Shown here in pieces: positions 34,500-46,426 of a stretch of DNA of 64,000 nucleotides. The position numbers and the translations under genes were made by a program. Source of the DNA: Linanthus parryae (Eukaryota > Streptophyta > Magnoliopsida > Ericales > Polemoniaceae); assembly GCA_023055425.1 (NCBI GenBank), contig JALGPY010000003.1, forward strand, positions 66,448,991 to 66,512,990, given 5' to 3'. Under the pieces are notes generated by a model. The model saw nothing but the letters and a program-made list of their open reading frames with translations. It did not search any database and had not been told where the DNA came from. Position 1 is the first letter of the stretch; every line of letters starts with the position of its first letter.

Positions 34500-35289
34500 T
34501 CAGTTTGGTTGAGGCGTAGCCCACGAGCCCCAACGAGTACGATGTGGACAGAGAGGTCACGATGGAATAAATAATAATAATGGGGTATTTCCCCGGACGT
34601 TAGTAGATAGCCCTTCGCTATCCCGCCCTAACCATTCTAATGAGACCTTAAGTGCCGGCACCCCTATACAGTTGTGACCGAAACATGCATAGGTAGTACT
34701 CATAGATTCCACGATAAATAAGAGGGTAAGATCCCTAGGGAAATCACACATAGGTGTTCCCGGCCATTGGCCTTCACGCGCATCCTCTGCACATCGTTCC
34801 CAATTCTATTATCGTCCAATTATCATTTCACACGACTTTCGAGTTTCAAAAGTAACCACACATTTTCAAAGTATTATTTGTAAAAAAAGAATTCAAGACT
34901 TATCGAATTCTCCAGTATCACGATTATAGTAATCCATGAACATTTTGAAAGATAACACACGCCAAGAAACATTTTGACAGTTTAAAGTATTGTGCATATA
35001 ACTTACCTGAAAAATGTAGGGAGATTCACACACAAGAAAGCACCCAACTATTCCCCAACTCATCTTCTTCACTCACCATTGTTGAACAGGGAATTTCCTT
35101 CCCCTGATTTTCCGTCGAATCCACCACGGCATGACACGATTTTGACCCCAACTCTTTCCAATTTTCGTCCCCATTCATTCTGAGCAAGTCAAAGACCCAA
35201 TCCACTTCATCAATTTCACCAATTGACGTTTCCAAATCAAACCCAGAAATCACTCCGTCGAAATTTCCGATCGGGTAACAAACCCAGCA

Positions 35290-35610
35290 ACTCTCTCAGC
35301 CTGTCTCTCGTGTCTCTCTCTCTCTCGCGCTCTGTCTCTCTCTCTCTCTCTGTGCGGTGCCGAGCCAAGTTCGGCCGAACCCAAGCCCGGCAAAAGCCGA
35401 ACCCAGGTCTGGCGGAGAAGACCCAAGCCCGACGCCGTCTCTCCCTCTCCCCCTCTGCGCCCTATTTTGCCGACGAACGCGGACGCCAAACCAGGTCCGA
35501 CGAACCCAGGTCCGCCAGTGCCGCCGCTCCCCGCTGCGTCGCCTCTGCAACCGACACCTCCCCCTTTTCGCCTTCCGCCGTTTTGATCGGTAAACACCCA
35601 AGCTCGTGTC
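35290..35610. other. GC-rich, CT-repeat segment inside the inverted-repeat element
   Basis: A CT microsatellite (about 35302-35352) followed by about 250 bp that is much more GC- and CpG-rich than anything around it. Short frames are open on both strands because of base composition; none has a domain. It could be a captured host promoter or first exon, which is inference. The remaining interior, 34500-35289 and 35611-36180, is AT-rich and without genes. Confidence 0.55.
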
Positions 35611-36180
35611 TTCAGTTTTGATTTTCAGTTCTTGCTCACAATTTTCTTCCCCATTCATTGTTGAGAATCAATTGGTGTGGTGTTGTAATGTTACAGTGGG
35701 TGTATTTGGGGAAGAAGGCGTAGGTGAAAATTGTAAGTGGAATTGGGGGTAGTTTATGTATGATCCGAAACGTAAGGGGGTAATATTTGTCTTTTATGAA
35801 TCTGAATGGGGGATTAATGTCCTTTACAAATCTGTTGGTTATGATAGTGTACATTATGGGTTTTAGATTTACTTCATCTATTTTGTTGTAAATTGTTTTG
35901 TACATTTTCTTTTAAAATAAAGTTTGATAAAGTATATTCTGAAAATAAACATTAAGTTTTATAATTGCTTTAAACGATATTTTCTAAGTACAAGTATAAT
36001 AAGTATAATATGTTTTACCTACCAACTAAATAGTCATGTTTTGTATATATCGGAAATTAGTGCTCTCATCACTTAATAACATTGTTTTATTAATATACAT
36101 TTTATAATAAAGATAGTTAAGTTTTAATTTTTATTGTGTCTTTTTTTGTTAATCTAGACCTTATATTAAAATAGTTACTG

Positions 36181-36640
36181 ACATTAAAAATCTAAATCTT
36201 GGTTACTGTTTATATATGATCGAAATCTCTCCATCTTTGAGTTACTACCACTGTGTTTATCAATTATTCATTATCATATTTTAAATGAGATTTTAGCAAA
36301 TCGTGTGTTATTGTTTTTAGCCAAAACTCTGTTTTACATATTGTGGTATACCTTACTCAGTTTTTACTGATAAAATGTTTTGCTGCGTCGGCTTTTGCTA
36401 TTTTAAAACCGCAGGTTATGAAATAAGGTGGGGGAAACGCGCACACGTAGCTGAAGGCAAATAACAAGCTAGGGAGCATCTAGTAAATTATTAGCAGCGA
36501 GTAGTATTTCGATTTCAAAACATTGTTACATTTGTTTGCTTTTAAATTATGTTGGAGGTTTTCTCCTTTTATTTCATTAAAATATTCTTTGGATATCGTT
36601 AAGTCGAACTAGCAGGAACCGTAGGATCCGGGTTGTTTCA
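36181..36640 (-). repeat. Right arm of the 460-bp terminal inverted repeat
   Basis: Reverse copy of 34040-34499. Confidence 0.88.
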
Positions 36641-36926
36641 AGGGCTGTCATGTTCCTCAAGGAGAGGGGGCATCCATTGTCCATTTGGTCGATGCGGCAG
36701 CAGCGGTATCAACATTTGAAGAGCTTTTCGTACCTAAATTGAATCCACACCCTTATGTTGTTGTCAAGGCGCAGGTAAGCTCCTGCAATGATTGGTTCAT
36801 CCAAGGAGAATTTAAATTTGATTCTCATGTAATCAGGTTCAGAGATGTCGATCGTATCGATGATTCCGATGTGTTTGCAAGCTTCGTTGCGTTCCCAAGC
36901 CTAATGTAGTCTTGCGGTGCACCAAT
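36641..36926 (-). pseudogene. LINE-ORF1-like tandem unit 5, knuckle part
   Basis: Lies between the inverted-repeat element and the gypsy element. Minus strand holds the CCHC_4 segment and the knuckle with the shared TGA. Ends at GCACCAAT, where the gypsy element inserted. Confidence 0.75.
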
Positions 36927-39423
36927 TGTAACACCCCCAAATTTTCATTACCGAAAGTCTGGGCGTGTCCTTCTCATGGAGAGTTACCCACGATGATAAG
37001 GAAAAGGATCTTTGCTTCGGATTGAGAAAAACATACTTTAATACATAAATGCGTTCACAACCTTGTTCAGAGTTATTTCAAACCAATATCTTACCACAGC
37101 GGAAATAGTGAAATTACTACTTTGTTTAGGCTAGATGATACTTTCACTAGTACTCGACGTTCCCATCCCCGACGTAGGCCTCTCCTGTGGTGGTTTTACC
37201 AAAAAAGGACACCACAGTTGAAAAGTCAGTGAAAACTGAGTGAGAACGTATCACATCGCGTAAACAAGAGTAAGGCACGACAAGTTATTCCAAGTTCATT
37301 TATTCCGGAAAGCAATTTAATTATTTAATCGGGATGATCCATGACCAATATCGTATCCATTGTGGACGACGAAGTAATTCGCTTGTTCGAACCGATTCCA
37401 CCTCGACAACTAGACTTTAAGTGTCGACACCCCCTACGAGAAAAGCTTTTGTCCCAAGAGAGTAGTACTAGAGCCTTACCCTGTGCTAATGTGCCCCAGG
37501 GGTACTCATAGAGTCATCTTCGACTCATGTCCCAATCTTTTCTTGGTCTACCATATTAAGTCCCAAGCTTTGCTTGGTCAACCATGTAAAGTTCCCGAAA
37601 TATTTAATTTTAACGTGTAAAAGAATGGAGATCAATTAACGAAATGAAATATTTAGTAAACACAAGTATTAAGTAAACATGAGTGTAGAACATTTAATAT
37701 CCAAGTCAAAGCAGGTAGAGACATTATAATTAAACACGCGTTTTGAGAGTAAGGGTTGAGCCTACGAACTCACCTACACGTCCGATTGTGGTTCAAATGT
37801 ACTCGACGTAGTCTTTGTCGGTAAACTCGGTGTCTACAAATAAGGATAAACCCTAATTAATACTTAATCGTTTAATATGCAAGTGTCTAATATAATATGT
37901 ATGCTATGCGTGTTGATCCTAGTTAATTATCGGGCGGTGATTAGGTACGTGACCTACTTAAGTCTCAACGGTGTTCCTCTAATTAAAATCTTAGGAAATT
38001 TTTATTGGTCCAAATTAGTTAATATTTATTTATTTATTTAATTAATAAACTAATACAAATATACACGTCTTAATCTTAGTTTAATAACTCTAATTATTTA
38101 TATGCGAACCACTAGTCCTAATTAATTAACATTAGTTTACTAATCAAGTACTAAAATAAAACAAGGGTAGTCATTTGTATTTATAGTAAAGTATGGGTAG
38201 GGTAGGAATAGCACATTTACCCTTAAAGTAATCAAATTCTAAAAAATAAGTTGTTGCTAGTTTCTTAAAAGACACTTTCACCCCATTACAAAACATTATT
38301 TTTTTTTAACTTTTTCGATTTCACCGAAAATAACGTGGGTCGATGCCGGGACACTAATTATCATTTTTATGTAAAAACATATGGACGGTAGTTTCAAACA
38401 CTGCTCTTTTTAGAACGTTTAATTCCTAAAAAATTTACTGAAAGTAATTGTAAAAGACAACTACTACCCCAAAACATGAAATAATTAGCTATGACAATTT
38501 GTAACGTTCCGTTTTCGAAAAAATTAACATGGATGACTCTAGAGACATGTGTGAGCAAGAATATGTTGAATGCAAAGTAAGGTAAGGATGTTGTACCGAT
38601 TTTTCGCTAAAGTTGGAAATGAAATGGAATGAGCTTTTGGGACCTTTTGAGTCTTTGCGGATAGTTTTAAATGAGTCTTTGGAGTGTCACGGAGTGATTG
38701 GTAGTAGCCGTGACTCAAACGGTGGTTGTTGGTAGTATTGGTGAATGGGGCGGATACGTGAAGCTCTCGGGAAGGTAACAAACTTGGTGGCTATGGTGTT
38801 TTCTTGGAGAGTTGAATGAGTTGTGTTGGTGGAGGAGGTGTTGGTGTTGGAGATGGAAAAGTTGGTGTTGGCAGTGAGGATGATGGTGGAGGTGGCTATG
38901 GAGTGTGAAGTTTCCGTGGAGAAGTCATGGAGTTTGTATGGCTATTTATAGGTAGAAAAAATGAAGAAAATAATAGTAAAGGTAGGTTAATAATTGTAGG
39001 AAGGTGAATGAATAGAAAATAAGGGTAAAGATTTGTCAGAAGGTGAATGTGAATTGGTCTTCACCAGTACAAGATCCATTTTTCACGGAATTCATTACCG
39101 TGCCTATTTTTCTTTGTTGTAGTTGGAAACTTGCAGAAAAATCTTACCGACATGTTGTAAATAATCGGGTGTGATGATTGTGCCGTAATAATAGGTATAG
39201 CACTATAGAAGTCGCCACGTAAAATATTTGATACTATAATAGTGTACACGTTATCAAATATTATTGTCGCAGACATATAGAAACGTGTTATTTTTATTAG
39301 AAATTAGCCACATAAATATAGTACCACAAAATATTAAGGTCAATATGTCAGTTTACACTCTATATTACCATAAAACATGTATATTTTTTCTTAAAATACG
39401 CAATTAAATTTTGGGTTGTTTCA
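36927..39423 (-). repeat. 3' LTR of the chromovirus
   Basis: 2497 bp, plus reading TGTAACACCCCC to GGGTTGTTTCA, equal in length to its partner at 47538-50034. Confidence 0.92.
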
Positions 39424-39436
39424 TCCTTCCCTCCTT
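39424..39436 (-). other. Polypurine tract of the chromovirus
   Basis: Minus strand AAGGAGGGAAGGA touches the 3' LTR. The stretch 39437-39561 is short 3' non-coding sequence. Confidence 0.85.
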
Positions 39437-39561
39437 AAGATCAAGCTTCGTCCTCGAAGCGCAAAGATAATATCTCGTAGTGGTAAATGTAATGATAAGA
39501 ATGCAATGTATTTAATGTAGTATGAACGTGTGACAATATAAGTGCGACGGTCTCCTCCTCC

Positions 39562-39694
39562 TTAAAGGAGTGACGTCCTCGTCACTCGAGTTAGTACCTG
39601 GTCAAATAAGTGTGGATATCATTGTTTCATGTCGGCTTCAGCTTCCCAGGTGACATTTTCAGTTAGATAACTGTTCCATAACACTTTCACTAAC
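39562..39694 (-). pseudogene. C-terminal half of the chromodomain and end of pol
   Basis: Minus reading LVKVLWNSYLTENVTWEAEA, then DMKQ, a stop, YPHLF and a final TAA at 39564-39562. LWN-x5-ENVTWE is the core of the chromodomain of plant chromoviruses, which is thought to guide integration to marked chromatin. The preceding half is at 41931 and beyond, separated by a 2.2-kb insertion. One in-frame stop follows DMKQ. Confidence 0.85.
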
Positions 39695-39699
39695 GTGGT

Positions 39700-41930
39700 T
39701 GACGTGGTATGTTAATGAATTAGAATTGCATGTTTTAGTATGTTAATGAACTCTTCATAACTTGCTAATATGTGTAATTTAGCTATTTTATCTCTCTTTC
39801 TAGACTTATGCTTGTTTTCGTAGTTTGGTTGTTTTTATCTTTTTTTGTAGGCAAAGACATGAAAGAGGCTAGCTAGTGGGAGCTTAAATGTTTAATTAAG
39901 AAGATTTGGAGGTCAAAGATGGCATGAAGAAGGGGATCGGAGGACTTAATTGGAAGAATATTTGAATATAGAGGCCAAGAAAGTGAAGTTTAAGAAGTCA
40001 AATGACCGATTCGTAAGACCAAAGTTACATCGGAGGGTTTATTTGAAGTCAATCTAACGGAAATAGGGGCTAGGTGGCATTTTCTAAAGTTATAAAGGGC
40101 CTATCTGAAGAGAATATAACAAATCTGGGGGTGTAGGTGCTGTTCTATAAACGTTGTAAGAAGAAGGGGGCCATTTAAAGCACTTAGAAAACTCAGGGGG
40201 GGGGGGGGAATTGTCTTTTCTCCAAACCTAATAAATAGAAGACACCGCGTCTTCTCCCTCACGACGAAGCAACAACGAATAAAGCTTCCATGGAAGCTTC
40301 ACGAAGCATTGACCCAGCCCAGTTGGACCCCCATATCGCCACCAAATCACTTCAAGCCGGTCCTAAATTGATCCCCAGCCCACGCTCTACCTCATGATAC
40401 CCTGAATTTGGCCCAACAAGCATCGAAGAGAAAAGCCCCAAATCGTCTAGGGTTCTTGACGGTTCTGCAAATCGACGGTAAAGATGGTATTAGATGAATT
40501 GGATGGCAGAAAATGATCCTTGGAGGCTACAAATCCACCCCTCAAGTCTATATAACACAAGAGTGAAGAAATTTCATGCTCTCTCACACACTGACGATTC
40601 ACCATACAGTGCTCTGTTTTTGTTTCCTCTGTTCCTCCTCCTCCTCTCTCTCTCCGATTTCTCTCCATTTTTGGGTGTTCTTGAGCTATCCAAGGGTCAA
40701 GAACAGATAAAGAGGAAGGGATGGAGAGAGGAGTTGATTTTGATCCATTTTCAGTCCGGTTTTCACTTTGTTTTGTGCTGCTGTTTTTGCTCTGTTTTTG
40801 GAGCTGTTCTTGAGTGTTCTTATGTGTTCTTGACAGTAGCAGCAGCAGCAGTAGATAGAGATAGAGACTTCATATCTTAGATTATCATTTCTTCATCATT
40901 TTGATAGCTTAGCTTTGTGTTTTGGCTATTTTTGTTCTTCGTTTTGTGTATTTGAAACAAGTGTATGGGATTGAATTAGTGGCAATTGTATTGGTTCTAT
41001 CAAGTATAAATTCAAGTTTTGATTATTGAAAGTTAAATTTCTCTCAATCTCTCTTGAATTTTCTATTATGTCTAGCTAATTCAATTTTCTTGGGTGATTT
41101 GGGACTATCTAGTGTCTAAATCTCCCTATTAATTCAAGCTGAACTTCAAGGATGAATGGGTTGAATTGGGTTCACTTGAATGCTTAATGCGACGTTTGGA
41201 TTTCTATTGTTGAAGTATTTGATGCATTGAATAGGTAGATGTGCGAATACTCTCGACTTGTTTGATTTGAAGTTGCACTTGAGTGAGAGAAACTCATCAA
41301 TCCTAACTTTGAGAAATCGAGTTCTAGTTAGGTGATTTGAGTGAGAATTTACAAATCTCATTTTTGCTTGATCTTTTATGTGGAAACACCTATGTGTGTT
41401 TACATATGGTTGATGCTTGAAACACTTGAAATTTAGAAATATCATTTGAATAGCCTCTGTAGTGCTTGATTAGCATGTTAGGATTACACACTTCAGTTGT
41501 GGCGAGTTGGAGTGGAATAAGCAATCTCTTCTTGACATATTTTTCTTGTGGATTGCTACATGTAATTTGAAAACCGGGATTGAATCTAATAGGAGGATTG
41601 GTCACTAGAGAAACCGATGATCCGTAGCCCCTCATTACTTGTTATTTCACTACTTTCTTGAATCATAGTTTTAGTAGTTGTTCACTTTGTTCTTTAAATT
41701 CTCAAATCTCAACTCGCTCCATCAATTGATTTTGGTGGATTTGATAGCTTGGCAAGCTTTAAAGCCTATGAGAATTTACATTACTTGCTTTAGTTAGTTC
41801 CTTAGTTGCGTTACTCTAGTGATAGTAAGTCAGTGTCTAAACCTCCTCTCCTCGTGATTCGACTCCGGACTTACCGAATTATTACTTGAGAGGATATCCT
41901 ATACTTGGAATTATTTTTTTGCGTCGAACA
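39700..41930 (+). mobile_element. Probable solo LTR inserted in the chromodomain
   Basis: The 2231-bp insert begins TGACGTGG and ends CGAACA. It splits codons of the chromodomain. TGGT is repeated on both sides (39696-39699 and 41931-41934); with one more base it is GTGGT against ATGGT. The last 90 bp (CCTCGTGATTCGACTCCGG, then ATTACTTGAG) resemble the right ends of Athila/Tat-type LTRs. No internal region. A CT-rich stretch with a 128-codon open frame lies at 40494-40880 but shows no domain. Confidence 0.68.
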
Positions 41931-42260
41931 TGGTACGAGTCTTTCTAGTCTTTGTGTCTAGGATTTTAATAGGATGTTCTTCGGATGTAGGAACAGGGTC
42001 TAATTCCAAGGGTTCAGGATCTAGGATATGTGATGGGTCCGGAATGTACTTCTTAAGTTGAGACACATGGAAGACATTATGGACTAGACCTAAATTGGAA
42101 GGAAGATCTAAGCAGTAGGCTACTTCTCCTATCTCGTCCAGTACGTCGTAGGGACCGATGAACTTGGGATTGAGTTTTCCTTTCTGATTGAAACGAGAGA
42201 TTCCCTTGGTCGGTGATACCTTCAGGAAGACCTTTTCTCCAACCTGAAACTCCACGGGTC
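41931..42260 (-). pseudogene. Integrase C-terminal domain and start of chromodomain
   Basis: The minus frame from 42255 reads FQVGEKVFLKVSP, then GKLNPKFIGPYDVLDEIGEV, then LVHNVFHVSQLKKYIPDPSH, typical of the gypsy integrase end, then HPIKILDTKTRKTR, where the chromodomain starts. The frame runs into the solo LTR and stops. It is shifted relative to the integrase core by an indel near 42260. Confidence 0.87.
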
Positions 42261-43265
42261 TTCGTTTCTGGTCGGCATAAGATCCTGGGCTGCTTCCATC
42301 CGTTGATGGATGATTCTGACCTGACTCATCATCTCCTCAATCATTTGTGGCCCCAGTACTAGCGTCTCACTGATGTCGTTCCAGCACAAGGGTGTCCTAC
42401 ATTTTCGCCCGTACAGTGCCTCATAGGGTGCCATCCCTATACTTGCGTGGTAGCTGTTGTTGTACGAGAACTTTATCAGTGGAAACCGGTCTACCCAAGA
42501 ACCTTGGAAATCCATGACACATGCTCGTAGCATATCCTCTAGCGTCTGTATGGTTCGTTCTATCTGTCCATCAATAGCTGGATGGAAAGCGGTACTTAAT
42601 TTTAGCTGAGTGCCTAAGGCTTTTTGTAATGGTTGCTAGAAATGTGACAGAAATTTTGGGTCTCGGTCTGACACGATGTCCTTTGGCACTCCATGGTATC
42701 TAACGATATTCTTAATGTATGCGTCCGCTCGCTGCTCCATATCCCAAGTGTCCTTCATTGGGATGAATCTTGCCGTCTTTGTCAGTCTGTCCACAACAAC
42801 CCAAATCTGGTTCAGATCATTCTTCGTCACTGGCAAAGCAGTCACAAAGTACATCGATATGGAATCCTATTTCCACATGGGTACTTCTAAAGGTTGCACC
42901 AAACCTCCTTTCCTCTTGTGTTCTAACTTCACCTTTTTGCAAGTGAGGCATCAAGGTACAAACTCGGCGACTTCGTTCTTCATCCTCGGCCACCAAAACT
43001 GCTTCTTCAAGTCCTTGTACAGTTTATCCCCTCCTGGATGGACATAGAATGGAGTGTTGTGGGCTTCCTTCATCAGTCGTTCCTTAACCTCCGTACACTT
43101 CTGGGGTACACACCATCTCTCTTTGTACTTTATGCTCCTATTGTCGTGTACTCGGAAGTCTTTGGTCGATCAATCCTCGATCTTATTCCTGATCCTTTCT
43201 AACTTTACATATCCTGGTTGTCCTTTTCTAATCTCTTCAAAGATGTCTAGGGTGGCTACTAAGTT
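42261..43265 (-). pseudogene. Gypsy integrase zinc-binding and catalytic core
   Basis: Minus strand: zinc-binding segment (GGDKLYKDLKKQFWWPRMK, then CLTCKKVK) at about 43045-42910; core with VVVDRLTKTARF (first Asp), DIVSDRDPKFLSHF (second Asp) and DGQIERTIQTLED (Glu). The triad is complete, but in-frame stops lie between the open stretches (for example at about 42857 and 42635). It would insert the element DNA into chromosomes. Non-functional as it stands. Confidence 0.88.
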
Positions 43266-44620
43266 TCACAACACGTCTTCCCTTACTCCGTGCTGACTAA
43301 TTTCAATTCCTAGTTTCTGGATGTCATTTCGTATCTCCCTCGGTAAGCTTTTTAACGCATTGATGATATGGCTCGTATTTCTGCTTAAGGCGTCAGCAAC
43401 TACATTTTCCTTTCCTTCATGGTATTGGATTTGTATTTCATAGTCCTTGATTAAATCCAACCATCTCCTTTGCCTCATGTTCAAATCCTTTTGGGTAAAC
43501 AGATACTTAAGACTATTGTGGTCGGTAAAAGTCTTACAGGTTGAACCATAAAGGTAGTGTCTCCAAATTTTCAATGCATGGACAATCGCGGCTAGCTCTA
43601 GGTCATGAGTTGGGTAATTCTCCTCATAAGATTTTAGCTGTCGTGAAGCATATGCAATCACCTTCCCTTCTTGCATTAGTACACATCCTAATCCGTGTTT
43701 TGAAGCACCACTGTAGACCTCAAAATCCCTCGACTCTGATGGTAGGGTCAGAATAGGTGCTGTAGTGAGCCTTTCTTTCAGGGTTTGGAAGGTTTCCTCA
43801 CATTTATCATCCCAATGGTATTTTAAGGTTTTCTTCATTAGATTGGTCAGTGGTTTGGCTATTTTAGAGAAATCCTTCACGAATCTCCGGTAATAACCTT
43901 CTAGTCCCAAGAAACTACGGATGTCCGTTGCCCTCTTGGGTCGTTGCCGATCCCTAATAGCGGTTATCTTTCCTGGGTCTACAGAAACTCCCTCCTTAGA
44001 TATTATGTGTCCCAAGAAAGTTACCCTATCCATCCAAAATTCACACTTGGAAAACTTAGCTTACAACTGTTCTTGCCTAAGGGTTTGCAAAACTGCTCTA
44101 AGATTTTTATCGTGCTCTTCTTTCCCTTTATAGTACACCAAAATGTCATCAATGAACAATATCACAAAGTGGTCCAAGTAAGGTTTCATGACCCGGTTCA
44201 TCACATCCATGAATACAGCCGGTGCATTGGTTAGACCAAAAGGCATAACAGTGAACTCGTAATGCCCATATCTGGTTCTAAAGGCAGTCTTATGGATGTC
44301 CTTCTCGGCTACCCTTAACTGGTGATAACCTTACCTTAAGTCGATCTTGGAAAAGGTATCGGCTCCCTGTAGCTGGTCAAAGGGGTCATCTATCATTGGA
44401 AGTGGGTATCGGTTTTTGACAGTCACATTGTTAAGCTCCCTATAATCAATGCACAGTCTCAAACTACCATCCTTCTTCTTGACAAACAAGACTGGTGCCC
44501 CCCAGGGTGAAACACTCGGCTTGATATACCCCTTATCCAACAGCTCCATTAGTTGTTCCTTCAACTCTTCTAACTCTACTGGTGCCATTCTATAGGATGT
44601 TTTGCAGATCGGTCCTGTCC
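43266..44620 (-). pseudogene. Gypsy reverse transcriptase and RNase H
   Basis: Reverse transcriptase begins near 44600 ([18 protein letters not shown], then [20 protein letters not shown]). A TAA replaces the Ser codon of IDLRSGYHQ at about 44330. [12 protein letters not shown] and the FIDDILVY active site follow at 44246-44130, then another TAA within QLYAKFSKC. From 44033 the frame is open through [13 protein letters not shown] to RNase [12 protein letters not shown], where relatives have VYSDAS, so the first catalytic Asp is Gly; [30 protein letters not shown]. Confidence 0.9.
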
Positions 44621-45230
44621 CTGGTACAAGGTTGATAGTAAACTCGACGACTCTTTGAGGTGGCATTCCTGGGATCTCGTCAGGAAATACTTTGGGAAAC
44701 TCATAAACAACTGGGATGTACTCAAGTTTCATCGTTCCCACACTATCATCTCGGACAGAAAATAAATAGGCTTGGTGACCCTTACTTATGACTTTAACTA
44801 AAGAAAGTGCAGACACAACTTTGACATTGGGTTTCTCTGTGATTCCTATGTGAGAGATTCTATTCCCATATGGTCCTCTAAGGCTTACCTTTCGGTTACG
44901 ACAATCTATATGAGCATGGTGTTTTCCTAGCCAGTCAATTCCTTGGATAACGTCAAGGTTTTGTAGGTCGAAGAGGATTAAGTCAGAGTGTATCTCACTT
45001 TTATGGATGGTTATGACTACTCCCCTTATGATGGAATCACAGTTTACTACCCGTTTTGCAGGTGTAGATATGGACACAGGGTTCATAGGAGAGGATTGAA
45101 GTCTTAGTTTTCTAGCAAGAGATGACAATATGAAATAATAGGATGCTCAACTGTCAAAGAGTACGTAAGCAGGAGTGTTGTGAACAAAGAATGTACCAGT
45201 AACCACGTTCGTCGCAGCGTCTGCTTCTGT
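44621..45230 (-). pseudogene. Gypsy aspartic protease, stop in the active site
   Basis: Minus strand: VVTGTFFVHNTPAYVLFDS then TGA, where relatives have DSGASHSF, so the Gly of the DSG motif is a stop (about 45150). After it: ASYYFI, then a normal protease body including [18 protein letters not shown] and the [12 protein letters not shown] linker to reverse transcriptase. Except for the stop the frame is unbroken with the flanking domains. Confidence 0.88.
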
Positions 45231-46426
45231 CTGGTTCATGGCATAGATTTGTCCCGCGCTCCTCGGGTTTCTGTTCCCCTTCTTGTTATTGCTCCCATTC
45301 CCAGCTGGTTGTGCATTCCGGCTGTTGCTTCCTGCAGGTGCGTTGTAGTTGTTCCCTTGGGTTTTCCCTGCCTGATTTTTGTTGTTGCCACGACCATTTC
45401 CGCCGAATTGGTTATTGTTAGGTGGGTACTTGTTTCCATGCTGGTAGTTCGGGCGAGGGTTTCCCTGGTTCTGTCTCGGGTATCCGCTCCCTCCTGCCTT
45501 GCCATTTCGGAGATCAGCTTTCTTCGCGTTATACTTAAACACTCAGTGGACACGCTTCTTACAGTAGAAACATTCCACGGTCTTTCCTTCGAAGTCAACT
45601 CCAGGGTGGTCTCTAACACATTGCTTGCAATGGTAGTGACGGGGTCGTACGTTGGCGTCAGTGTTTTAGTTCCCGAAGTTATTTCGGTTCATTCAACGGT
45701 ATCCCTCGGATGCGTTAGGCTTGGACCTCTTGTTAGCATAGTTGTGTTCCTTGGAGTTGTTTACTTCTTCCTTCTTCCTCTTGTTGGCCCGATTCCCTGG
45801 CACTCCCTCGACTTCCCCAATGAGAGTTTCTACTTCGTACGCCTCCCTTAGGTTAGCACTCCTAGAAGGAATGACGTCCCTCTGATGCCGTAGCGAATTC
45901 CTTTGGTGAAGCGTCTGAACTTCACTTCTTCCGTTTCCACCAGTGCCCCGGCAAAGCGCGACAATTCTGTGAACTTACTGTAGTATTCTGACACTGTCAT
46001 GTTGCCTTGCCACAGGGTCAGAAACTCTTCATACTTCTGGTCCTTAACATGGAAGGGATAGAAGCGTTCCCTCAGTGCTTCCACAAACGTTTCCCAGTCA
46101 AGGTTACCATGGGCCATCAACCTGTCCTTATTGAGTTCCACCAGGTATCTGCCTCTTCATCGAGGTAGAGTGCTACTATATCTACCTTTTGGTCGGGTGG
46201 GAAACCGACAGAGATCAGGATTTTCTCCATTTTTCAGATCCAGTTCTCGAGGGTTACTGGGTCCTTTCCCCAGGTAGTAGGTTGGGTTTCTCTCGGCAAC
46301 TCTCTTAGCCCAGTTTTTCCCAACATGTTCCCTCTGTTTCCTCTCTTCTCTTTCCCTCTATTCTCTTTTTTCCCTCTCTTCTCTCCGCGCAACGAGATCG
46401 CAATAGTTTATGAGTAGTTCCTCCAT
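45231..46426 (-). pseudogene. Gypsy Gag with zinc knuckle
   Basis: Probable start ATG at 46426-46424 (MEELLINYCD). The capsid domain (Retrotrans_gag type) reads TLENWI, stop, KMEKILISVGFPPDQKVDIV, then ALYLDEEADTWW, then NLDWETFVEALRERFYPFHV and YYSKFTELSRFA. The nucleocapsid part has CFYCKKRVH followed by a stop, then an Asn/Gly-rich basic tail (about 45500-45260). At least one frameshift separates the capsid frame from the tail. Confidence 0.87.

Larger units (their letters stand above)
34040..36640. mobile_element. 2.6-kb inverted-repeat element with LTR-like ends and a 5-bp duplication
   Basis: Begins TGAAACAACCCGG and ends CCGGGTTGTTTCA, flanked by the perfect duplication AGGGC (34035-34039 and 36641-36645); removing it restores the tandem unit. 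The terminal 460 bp on each side (34040-34499 and 36181-36640) are nearly perfect inverted copies. The left 1 kb is homologous to the LTR at 61409-64000 in the part next to its U5 end (phrases around CTGAGTAAG, GAGGTCACGATG, GAGACCTTAAGTG). Both ends are therefore U5-like. It encodes no enzyme. An alternative reading is a Mutator-like element with a 9-bp duplication, but that requires one mismatch. Confidence 0.75.

Noticed and set aside
35223..35621. Ser/Arg-rich frame as an SR-type protein
   Set aside because: It is produced by a CT repeat and GC-rich composition; the opposite strand is equally open and no domain is present.
34033..36647. Reading the inverted-repeat element as a Mutator-like element with a 9-bp duplication (CCAGGGCTG / CAAGGGCTG)
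   Set aside because: It requires one mismatch, whereas the 5-bp duplication AGGGC with TG...CA ends is perfect and the arms are LTR-related. Kept as an alternative.
40494..40880. 128-codon frame with a hydrophobic Leu/Phe-rich stretch
   Set aside because: It lies within a solo LTR, is driven by a CT-rich tract, and has no family signature.
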